Assembly: GCA_050736615.1 (NCBI GenBank)
Contig: JBOHWL010000284.1
Span: forward strand, 1-24,916
Length of the DNA stretch: 24,916 nucleotides
Direction of reading: 5' to 3'
Source of the DNA: JBOHWJ01 sp050736615
GTDB taxonomy: Bacteria > Desulfobacterota > Binatia > Binatales > Binataceae
Below the pieces are notes generated by a model. The model did not search any database. It worked only from the letters and a program-made list of their open reading frames with translations, and was not told where the DNA came from. This document shows, piece after piece, positions 15,421 through 21,384 of this stretch. The position numbers were made by a program, and so were the translations under genes. Numbering within the stretch: the first letter of the stretch is position 1; the number at the start of each line of letters is the position of its first letter.

Positions 15421-15529
15421 ATTTAATATGCCCTCCCGCCTAACGCCATCAGCCGCGGCATCGTTGCCGCCTCATTCATAATACTGCGACAAATCGCGCC
15501 GTCCGCATAGCTTGCAAAAAGCCTGGCTA

Positions 15530-15559
15530 TTGAGAGCGGCCGGCTACCTTCGCTATATT
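15530..15559 (+). promoter_or_regulatory. Sigma-70-like promoter giving a leaderless selenoprotein message
   Basis: TTGAGA (15530-15535), 18-base spacer, TATATT (15554-15559). Transcription usually starts about 7 bases after the -10 box, which here falls on the A of the ATG at 15566. No Shine-Dalgarno precedes that ATG, consistent with leaderless initiation. Both boxes match the consensus at 4-5 of 6 positions. The placement is seen; its activity is inferred. Confidence 0.5.
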
Positions 15560-15565
15560 TTGCCT

Positions 15566-15793
15566 ATGAGCACGGAAATTCTGTACTGCAGTGCCTGAGG
15601 CTACAAGCCGCGCGCGGCCAGTCTGGCCGCGTCATTGAAATCTCGCTTCGGCGCCGACGTCCGCATCACTCCGGGTAAAAGCGGGCAATTCGACGTGCTG
15701 GTGGATGGCAAAGTGATTTTTTCCAAAGCCGCCGCCGGACGTTTTCCGGTCGATGACGAGGTCGAAGACAGCTTCGCCGCGTTGCAGAAATAA
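15566..15793 (+). CDS. SelW-like (Rdx family) selenoprotein, in-frame UGA read as selenocysteine
   Basis: Thioredoxin-fold redox protein of 75 residues. Reading UGA at 15596-15598 as Sec (U11) gives MSTEILYCSAUGYKPRAAS, and the CxxU redox motif (Cys8, Sec11) sits exactly where animal SelW has YCGAUGYK. After the UGA the frame stays open for 64 codons and keeps the family pattern: the FDVLVDGKVIFSKAAAGRFP segment matches SelW's FEVxVxGKLIHSK strand pair. The TAA at 15791 gives normal SelW/Rdx length. A hairpin 14 bases after the UGA fits a bacterial SECIS. Stopping at UGA would leave a meaningless 10-residue peptide, and no alternative start explains the downstream conservation. The partner and substrate are unknown. 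selA/B/C/D are not in the window. Confidence 0.92.
15613..15631 (+). promoter_or_regulatory. Candidate bacterial SECIS hairpin
   Basis: CGCGGCCA (15613-15620) pairs perfectly with TGGCCGCG (15624-15631), leaving the 3-base loop GUC; a G-U pair can extend the base (612/632). The loop lies 22 bases beyond the UGA. Known bacterial SECIS elements have an apical loop roughly 16-37 bases after the UGA and a G among the first loop bases; both hold. SelB would bind the loop. Confidence 0.8.
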
Positions 15794-15851
15794 CGGCGTC
15801 CGCGAGCCACGGTCCAGAAACTTTCTCGCTCAGTTTGTCGCAGCGAAACGA

Positions 15852-16925
15852 TCAGTTGTCACGCCATAGGATGGCGGAGATGGTTCCTTCGTCCTGAAAA
15901 ACGTGGACTACATCCAGCACGTTGGCGAGGGGAACGTTATTCACGACCAGTTGGAAAACAAGCTGCCTTCCGCTCTTGGTGGTTATGTATCCGCCAAAAG
16001 CCTGTCCGCGCAGCACAATGCCCGTCGCGGAACCCGCGACGAAAGTTCCAGTCTTCGCGCGTACTTGCCCGGTGGCGCCCGCGAGAGTCGGGTCGGATTG
16101 AAAGTCCTTCACGAAGCTGAGCGAGCCATCGACACCAAGTATCGGAAATGCGTCGAAATAGGTCGGGAAGACCGCAGTCGCGGTCATGCCCAGCAGCAAT
16201 TTTGTTACCGCGCCGTTGATTGCCGTGGTCGTGCTCCCGCCGCTTCCATTGAGGAAATGATATTCATTGGGCGTTATTCCAAAATGTGACGCGAGATTGC
16301 CTTGTTCGACCTGCAGCGCGGCGGTCAGATTGTCCACACCCTGGGTAAGTCCCCACAGAACCAGACTGGTATCCGCGCCAATGTTGTAACTCACCTTGAG
16401 AATTAATTTCGCGTAATCGGCATAGGGCAAGCCGATGAGTTCCGCGACCTGCGTGCTAGGCGCGTACGAATTTTTGGGCGGCAGCAATTGCGTCGGATTC
16501 GGTTCGACCGTGGCGGCATCAACCTTCACGCCCGCCGCTTCGAGCGCTTCGATGAACACCGTGCGTGCATAGTTGGACGGCTCCACGATTCTGAAAGTCT
16601 GGACGAGTGGAAAGGCATTGGTCAGTGGCGGAACGAAATCAATCGGAAGCTGCCCGGTGATTTCCGCCGTGCAACCGGGCTGTCCGATGCATTCCGGGAA
16701 TTCCGGATTCAATTTAAGCGTGTATTTCGAATCCGGCGCGCCGGTGGTTAACGTATTGTTCACGCCCAAGGCGGCCGAGACCGGACGCCATACAACCGAC
16801 GCCGCGCTGCCCGCAGTGGTCGGATTGATCGTCATATCCACCACGTCGTCGTTGACGAATATGGGAGTTACATTGAATTCGCTCCGGTAATTGAAGGGCT
16901 GAAAGAGCCGGTCGTCGATGATCAC
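15852..16925 (-). CDS. dacB: PBP4/DacB-type peptidase, C-terminal part (frameshifted from 5' half)
   Basis: Second half of a D-alanyl-D-alanine carboxypeptidase/endopeptidase (S13). It carries the SxN motif as Ser179-Tyr-Asn181 (LKVSYNIGADTS, numbering from GTG 16925) and the KTG triad at 291-293 (VRAKTGTFVAGSATG). It begins in mid-domain: the GTG merely happens to lie at VIIDDRLF, a stretch that in DacB proteins (GDVVVDDRLF) follows an unbroken N-terminus. That N-terminus is found in the next frame upstream. Adding one G to the six-G run at 16965-16970 joins both parts into an intact 545-residue protein. Either a homopolymer sequencing error, a true mutation, or slippage explains it. I see no independent function for this half. 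Confidence 0.88.
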   Translation of the reverse strand: MIIDDRLFQPFNYRSEFNVTPIFVNDDVVDMTINPTTAGSAASVVWRPVSAALGVNNTLTTGAPDSKYTLKLNPEFPECIGQPGCTAEITGQLPIDFVPPLTNAFPLVQTFRIVEPSNYARTVFIEALEAAGVKVDAATVEPNPTQLLPPKNSYAPSTQVAELIGLPYADYAKLILKVSYNIGADTSLVLWGLTQGVDNLTAALQVEQGNLASHFGITPNEYHFLNGSGGSTTTAINGAVTKLLLGMTATAVFPTYFDAFPILGVDGSLSFVKDFQSDPTLAGATGQVRAKTGTFVAGSATGIVLRGQAFGGYITTKSGRQLVFQLVVNNVPLANVLDVVHVFQDEGTISAILWRDN

Positions 16926-17488
16926 CTCGCCAGCGATTTCCTTGATGCCGGCCGCCGCGACCTGCCCCCCAGTGCCTTATATCCCGCCAGTGGATCGGGC
17001 GCCGTCAGCACCGCGTTACCCAGCGAGTCAGCCTCATTGTGATCATAGTTGCTAATCGCGATGCCGCCGTCGGAGTTGGTCCTGCCGCCCATGGTCAAAT
17101 CGCCCGAGGCGACGAGGATGAGGTTGCCCCGCAGCACGCCCGAACTATCAGTCGTTCCCTGGCGGAAGACAGGAGTATTGTAGGTATGATCGGGACCTAC
17201 CTGATTCAACAACTCCCCGACGGTAAATGCCTTCCGCACTGAACCGATAAAAAACTGGCGCTTGGGCCTAAGATTTATCAGGACCTTGCCGGTGCTCCGG
17301 TCAACGACACGTAATCCCCAAATCGCGCCTTTGTACATCGGTTTATCGAAAACCGCGCGAATATCGGCGGGAACCGTCGTGTTTGCTCCGGCACTGGTTG
17401 AGTTGCTGTCGCCGCCGCAGCCACCGATAAACAGCGCAATAGATGAGAAAACTAAAAAAAAGGCGATTAACCGACTCGGTTCGCGCAT
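16922..17488 (-). CDS. dacB: PBP4/DacB-type peptidase, N-terminal part with catalytic Ser (frameshifted)
   Basis: First half of the S13 peptidase, 188 residues from ATG 17488 (an upstream in-frame TTG at 17518 is less likely). It has a lipoprotein signal (hydrophobic 7-21, lipobox FIGGC with Cys24), so the enzyme would be anchored in the periplasm. The active-site SxxK is Ser83-Val-Arg-Lys86 in FFIGSVRKAFTVGELLNQVG, followed by GNLILVASGDLTMGG, the usual DacB order. The true sequence runs to about YKALGG, after which the frame becomes Arg-rich (RSRRPASRKSLAR) and stops: the frameshift artefact. It converges with the selenoprotein gene and would act on peptidoglycan cross-links. Confidence 0.88.
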   Translation of the reverse strand: MREPSRLIAFFLVFSSIALFIGGCGGDSNSTSAGANTTVPADIRAVFDKPMYKGAIWGLRVVDRSTGKVLINLRPKRQFFIGSVRKAFTVGELLNQVGPDHTYNTPVFRQGTTDSSGVLRGNLILVASGDLTMGGRTNSDGGIAISNYDHNEADSLGNAVLTAPDPLAGYKALGGRSRRPASRKSLAR

Positions 17489-17599
17489 CCGTGTTTGGGT
17501 ACGCCTAATGACGAACAATTACAAGACGCTAGGTGTGATTCATGACGCTAGCGTCAACGTCGCAGTGGCTTTCGGATTGGTCAAAAATGCAATCGTCAG

Positions 17600-18448
17600 T
17601 TATTCAGAAATGCCGAACAGAGTATTCAATTCGGCTGGATCGCGGCGAATTCCGAAGTGAAACGGGCCAAACTCCGCATAGCGGGCGCTCGATTCGTCAA
17701 AGCGCATTTCGTAGACCAATTTTTTGAAGACCAGCGGATCATCCGCGAACAGATCAACGCCCCATTCCCAATCATCGAAGCCGATCGAACCTGAGATGAT
17801 TTGCGTCACCTGGCCGGCATAACGACGGCCAATCATGCCGTGTTCATGCATCAGTTGCCGTCTTTTTTCGATCGGCAGCATATACCAGTTATCGTCACCG
17901 GCTCGCCGTTTGTTCATTGGGTAAAAGCACAGATACCGACGCTCGGGCAGCGCCGGATACAAACGCCCGGCGAGCTTCTCTCGCTGCCTTTCGAGCTCGG
18001 CCGCCGACGCCTTTTGCCAATCCGGCGAATCGGGCGGTAATCCCTGTCGTATCAGCTCCGAATGCAGCCTGACGGTCGCCTCATACAAGCCGATTTCGAC
18101 CACCGAAAGGTAGGACGTCGCCGGCTCCAGATATTCACTGAGGCGCAGCCGTCCGATTTCGAGTTCGGCCGCCGACAGTTGCTCGAAATCGCGGCGAAAA
18201 TGGACGAGTATCAGGTCGCCTTTATGTCCCAGTTGGACAAACAGCCCACTCTGCCCGTCCTCGCGCATGGCCATTGCGGCCAGCACCGCGCCGGCCTCGT
18301 CAAGGGCGACACAACGCGCACTGCGCTCCAGCGCGTTCCATTCGCGCCGACGAAGGCGAAAGAACTGATGCAGAATGCCGAAGCCCTCCAACGTGTTGGG
18401 CATCGCCGGAAGTGCGCAAATCGAATCGTCGTCGTGCTCGTGGTTCAT
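17600..18448 (-). CDS. chdC: Coproheme decarboxylase (HemQ/ChdC), chlorite-dismutase family
   Basis: Oxidatively decarboxylates coproheme III to heme b, the last step of the coproporphyrin-dependent heme pathway, in the cytoplasm. The 282 residues include the family core YPMNKRRAGDDNWYMLP (from Tyr176, the radical-forming Tyr), the proximal heme ligand region MHEHGMIGRRYAGQV (His203) and SIGFDDWEWGVDLF then KKLVYEMRFDESSARYAEFG. Length and motifs agree with ChdC rather than with true chlorite dismutase, which lacks the Tyr. It is flanked upstream by repeat copy 2 only ~30 bases before its ATG, and no other heme gene is near. The first 20 residues are acidic/His-rich and not conserved in my recollection. 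Confidence 0.93.
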   Translation of the reverse strand: MNHEHDDDSICALPAMPNTLEGFGILHQFFRLRRREWNALERSARCVALDEAGAVLAAMAMREDGQSGLFVQLGHKGDLILVHFRRDFEQLSAAELEIGRLRLSEYLEPATSYLSVVEIGLYEATVRLHSELIRQGLPPDSPDWQKASAAELERQREKLAGRLYPALPERRYLCFYPMNKRRAGDDNWYMLPIEKRRQLMHEHGMIGRRYAGQVTQIISGSIGFDDWEWGVDLFADDPLVFKKLVYEMRFDESSARYAEFGPFHFGIRRDPAELNTLFGISE

Positions 18449-18480
18449 GGATCCATACTAGCTGAACAGCGAGGGCATAC

Positions 18481-18578
18481 TGTCATTCCAAGTGCTGCGA
18501 AGAATATCGGATAGTTCTTCTGGCTCCTGGGCTTTTCTTCGGGATTCCTCGGCTCCGCGGACTACGCTCGCAATGACA
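18481..18578. repeat. Palindromic interspersed repeat, copy 2 (core only)
   Basis: Starts TGTCATTCCAAGTGCTGCGA and ends CGCAATGACA (18569-18578), inverted ends of the same core seen in copies 1 and 3 (TGTCATTCCGAGCGCAGCGA). It lacks the outer AGGGAACC ends. It is about 98 bases and sits ~33 bases upstream of the HemQ ATG, so it may affect that promoter. Confidence 0.6.
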
Positions 18579-18679
18579 TATGGGCTTGTAATAAGGCTCC
18601 TTCGGCCGATCTCCGTTCAGTGGCGCTTTTGCAATTATAGTTTCTCGGACGATGCTCGCCAGCCGGTAATGCCACTTAG

Positions 18680-18780
18680 CAGGTTGCGGAAAAAGGGGGT
18701 TGGCCCGGTTTTCACATAAGCAATGGCGTGCTAAGCACGACATTATGAACGACTCTTAAAGTAGGTTTCCCGCAACCTGC
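18680..18780. mobile_element. MITE-like element with 15-base terminal inverted repeats
   Basis: Left end GCAGGTTGCGGAAAA (18680-18694) is the near-exact reverse complement of the right end TTTCCCGCAACCTGC (18766-18780; inverted it reads GCAGGTTGCGGGAAA). The total is 101 bases with no coding capacity. No clear target duplication is visible. Ends of this kind are common on insertion sequences, so it is probably a non-autonomous derivative or an internally deleted IS. Confidence 0.55.
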
Positions 18781-18781
18781 G

Positions 18782-18930
18782 AGGGAACCTCCGCACAAGG
18801 TTTAATCTGTTATTCCGAGCGCAGCGAGGAATCCTGGAAATCTGTTCATTTTCTAAGGTTCCATCCGGGATTTCTCGCTGCGGCAGCCGCCGCTCGAAAT
18901 GACAATCCGAGGCCTGTGCAGAGGTTCCCT
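18782..18930. repeat. Palindromic interspersed repeat, copy 3 (complete)
   Basis: Outer ends AGGGAACCTCCGCACAAG (18782-18799) and CCTGTGCAGAGGTTCCCT (18913-18930) are inverted, matching at 16 of 18 positions. Inner arms are TTATTCCGAGCGCAGCGAGG and CGCTCGAAATGACA. The full 149 bases can fold into one long hairpin. The stop codon of the phosphatase gene (TAG, minus 18931-18929) lies at this edge, so the repeat has replaced or defined its 3' end. Confidence 0.75.
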
Positions 18931-19300
18931 AGCAATTAAAAATCCCGAGCCATTGACGGCGGTCGCGGATAAGTGGACGGCGCGTCTTCATCAGCCCATA
19001 CGCTTCGTCGAGGCTCATGCCGCGCCGGGCCTTAAGAAACCAGGCGATCACCAGGGGCGCGCGTTCACAGCCTTCCTCACAATGCACCAGGACACGCAGA
19101 TTAAGCTTGAGCGCCGCGTCGATCAGCGCGGCCGTACTGTCGAGCGTCGCCCGTCCATTCTGCAGAAACGGCATCCAGATGGCCCTGCGCGGCTCACTGA
19201 GCGGCTTATCCTGCAACACGCAAATGATGATGCCGTTGAATTCGCGTCGGGCATCGTCAAGGTCGCCCACAAACAGCTTGGGGATGATCTCGGTCTCCAT
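18929..19300 (-). CDS. Small dual-specificity / tyrosine phosphatase-like protein
   Basis: Cysteine-dependent phosphatase of 123 residues. I start at ATG 19300 (METEIIPKLFVGDL), with GGAAG 4 bases upstream; the longer frame overlaps the permease end and is implausible. The P-loop signature HCxxGxxR is present as VHCEEGCERAPLVIAWFL (nucleophile Cys about 80, Arg 86). PKLFVGDLDDARRE is the typical opening of DSP proteins (IxxxLYLG). The last residues (RRQWLGIFNC) run up to the stop codon at the edge of a repeat, so the C-terminus may have been shortened. It starts 23 bases after the APC permease stop and is probably co-transcribed. Substrate unknown. Confidence 0.82.
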   Translation of the reverse strand: METEIIPKLFVGDLDDARREFNGIIICVLQDKPLSEPRRAIWMPFLQNGRATLDSTAALIDAALKLNLRVLVHCEEGCERAPLVIAWFLKARRGMSLDEAYGLMKTRRPLIRDRRQWLGIFNC

Positions 19301-19323
19301 TTTACTTCCACGATCCGTGATCT

Positions 19324-20769
19324 TCACGACGCGATGCTGGAAACGGTAATCGGCGCGCCGCGGTGCCGGACCATCAGTGCATAGATCGGCACGGCGCTCA
19401 GCGCGATCAGCAATCCCGGCCACGTATAGCGCGGCCGCATCACGAGTAGATCAAGCATAAGAACGATCGCAAGGACGATATAAGCGGCCGGCAGGTACGG
19501 ATAACCCCAGGCGCGATACGGCCGTTCAACCTCGGGCCGGCGGCGGCGCAGCAGGAACACCGCCGCTACCGTCAATACATAAAAGAGCAATTGCGCGAAA
19601 ATCACGAAGTCGAGCAACTCGGAATAGGTGCCGGACAACGTCAGCACCGCTGCCCACACCCCCTGGATTATCAATGCAACGGCGGGAACCGAGGCGCGGT
19701 TGAGCTTGCCGGCGGCATTAAAAAACACACCGTCGCGCGCCATCGCGTAGATCACGCGGGCGCCGGTGAGGATGAGTCCGTTGGCGCATCCGAAGGTCGA
19801 GACCATCACCAGCACAGCGGTGAGTGCCGCCCCCGCCGACCCCCATACGACGCGCATCGCCGCCGCCGCGACCCGATCGTTGGCCGCCGCCGCAATACCA
19901 TGCGCGAAACCTGGGCCGGCGGCCGCCGCCGTGCCACTGGCCACGGCCGGCAATTCGAACAGGTAAGCGACATTGGTCAACACATACAGCAGGATCACGA
20001 TGCCGGTGCCGAAGGCCAGTGCGCGCGGCAAATCGCGTTTGGGTTGGCGCACTTCGGAGGCGGCGAAGGTCACACTGGCCCAGGCATCGGCCGAGAATAG
20101 TCCCCCGACCATCGCGGGGCCGAAGGCGGCGAGCAGGCCGAGGCTCAGCGGGCGGGTGCCGAAAAACCCGCTCGGCCTGAAATTCGCGCGAATGGCTTCG
20201 AGATTGGGCGCAATCAGGCAGGCAACGACAATAATCAACAGCAGCGCAAGAATTTTCGCCGTGGTAAAGCCGTTTTGCACCAGCCGTCCGAGGTTGAGGC
20301 CGCGCAGGTTGACCGCCGTGAGCAGCGCGATTACCCCAATCGCGCCGAGACGTTCACCGGAAAGCCCGACGCCGGCGTATCCGAACCATAGCCGCGCCCC
20401 CAGACTCGGCCACAAAACGCCGGCGAAACGCGCGAACGCCACGGCGACCGCGGCGATCGTGCCGGTTTGAATCACCAGCAGCAACGTCCACCCATAGGAA
20501 AAGGCCCACAAGCCGCCGTACGCCTCGCGCATGAAGACATATTGGCCGCCCGCCCGTGGCATCATTGCCGCCAATTCGCCATAGGCGAGCGCGCCCGCGA
20601 TCGTCATCAAGCCGCTCACCACCCACACCGCCAGTAATCCGGCTGGCGAGCCAACCTCGCGTACGATATCGGCCGATACGATAAAAATGCCGGAGCCGAT
20701 CATCGAGCCGGCTACAATCGTTACGGAGTCGAACAGCGAAAGACCCGGTCGCAGCCCTGTCGATTCCAT
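19324..20769 (-). CDS. APC-superfamily amino acid permease (LAT-like)
   Basis: Inner-membrane amino acid transporter of 481 residues with about 12 hydrophobic helices. The N-terminal helix 1 carries the unwound substrate motif GSMIGSGIFI (21-30), followed by VGSPAGLLAVWVVSGLMTIA and GELAAMMPRAGGQYVFMREA, classic for APC/LAT-type carriers. FSADAWASVTFAASEVRQPKRDLPRAL near 225 and the C-terminal ERPYRAWGYPYLPA also match. A GAGGAGG site lies just before the ATG. It leads the phosphatase gene. Substrate, and whether it exchanges or co-transports, is not determinable from the sequence. Confidence 0.93.
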   Translation of the reverse strand: MESTGLRPGLSLFDSVTIVAGSMIGSGIFIVSADIVREVGSPAGLLAVWVVSGLMTIAGALAYGELAAMMPRAGGQYVFMREAYGGLWAFSYGWTLLLVIQTGTIAAVAVAFARFAGVLWPSLGARLWFGYAGVGLSGERLGAIGVIALLTAVNLRGLNLGRLVQNGFTTAKILALLLIIVVACLIAPNLEAIRANFRPSGFFGTRPLSLGLLAAFGPAMVGGLFSADAWASVTFAASEVRQPKRDLPRALAFGTGIVILLYVLTNVAYLFELPAVASGTAAAAGPGFAHGIAAAANDRVAAAAMRVVWGSAGAALTAVLVMVSTFGCANGLILTGARVIYAMARDGVFFNAAGKLNRASVPAVALIIQGVWAAVLTLSGTYSELLDFVIFAQLLFYVLTVAAVFLLRRRRPEVERPYRAWGYPYLPAAYIVLAIVLMLDLLVMRPRYTWPGLLIALSAVPIYALMVRHRGAPITVSSIAS

Positions 20770-20904
20770 CCGCCTCCTCGGCGAGAACTTGGAAATTGAG
20801 CGGGGATTCTAGCAATTGTCCGCACGATGACGCAGCAACGCGGTTACACGGCGCAATGGGATTTCCGATCCATCAGCCGCCGCGATTAGGCGCGGTCTTG
20901 ATGT

Positions 20905-20910
20905 TATAAT
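20905..20910 (+). promoter_or_regulatory. Perfect -10 box (TATAAT) before the coiled-coil gene
   Basis: TATAAT at 20905-20910 lies 21 bases before the ATG at 20932. No convincing -35 box lies 16-18 bases upstream. GGAG at 20916-20919 could be its ribosome site, spaced 12 bases from the start. Only the -10 match supports it. Confidence 0.35.
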
Positions 20911-20931
20911 TTCAGCGGAGCGACAGATGGC

Positions 20932-21279
20932 ATGCGCAAACGCGGCGTGAATTCAAATGAGGCTGGTCCTCTCGACGCCAGAGGGCAAATCAAGCAACTG
21001 CGCGCGGTGGTCGAGCGGCTCAAGCGCCGTATTCGCGGGGGGACACGCCCGCGCGCGCTCGAAATGCGCGCTCTGGCCGAAGCCCGGCGTACGCGGGCGC
21101 GAGTTGGTAAAGAAATGAACGCGCTGCGCCAGCAGGGACGGCGCCTGGCCGGTCAATTGCGCCAGGCTTTGCGTAATTCCAGGCGCAAGCAACGACTCGA
21201 GCGGCGCGCCGTTGCGCAGGTCGCGGAATTGCGCGAGCAACTGCGCCGCAAGACCGAAGAGTTGCGCGCGAAGAAATAG
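20932..21279 (+). CDS. Basic coiled-coil protein, hypothetical
   Basis: A 115-residue product that is very rich in Arg, Lys, Gln, Leu and Ala. Almost the whole chain (about 15-112) is predicted helical with leucines and alanines in heptad positions (IKQLRAVVERLKRRIRG, then MNALRQQGRRLAGQLRQALR and LREQLRRKTEELRAKK). No signal peptide, cysteines or metal sites. The net positive charge suggests nucleic-acid or polymer binding, but that is guesswork. It is flanked by the permease (divergent) and the LuxR-type regulator (converging). The reverse-strand frames here are low-complexity shadows. Confidence 0.6.
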   Translation: MRKRGVNSNEAGPLDARGQIKQLRAVVERLKRRIRGGTRPRALEMRALAEARRTRARVGKEMNALRQQGRRLAGQLRQALRNSRRKQRLERRAVAQVAELREQLRRKTEELRAKK

Positions 21280-21384
21280 AGCGGTGCGAACCGAACTCCG
21301 GCAGCACCTATCCGCATAATACGCAACAAATCCATCAAACGGCCCTATCGCAACCGCGCCGGGAAATCACTTGAGATGCGGCTG

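Larger units (their letters stand above)
18449..18928. other. Repeat-filled gap between HemQ and the phosphatase gene
   Basis: No gene. From left: repeat copy 2 (18481-18578), about 100 unremarkable bases, a MITE-like element (18680-18780) and repeat copy 3 (18782-18930). The two end elements nearly abut, with one base between them. A short minus-strand frame here follows repeat arms and is not a gene. Confidence 0.6.

Noticed and set aside
15601..15810. A minus-strand 69-residue frame over the selenoprotein
   Set aside because: Shadow; its sequence is low in family signal whereas the plus frame with UGA as Sec matches SelW along its length.
19920..19950. Another GCCACTG match in the permease gene
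   Set aside because: Internal to an intact APC coding sequence.
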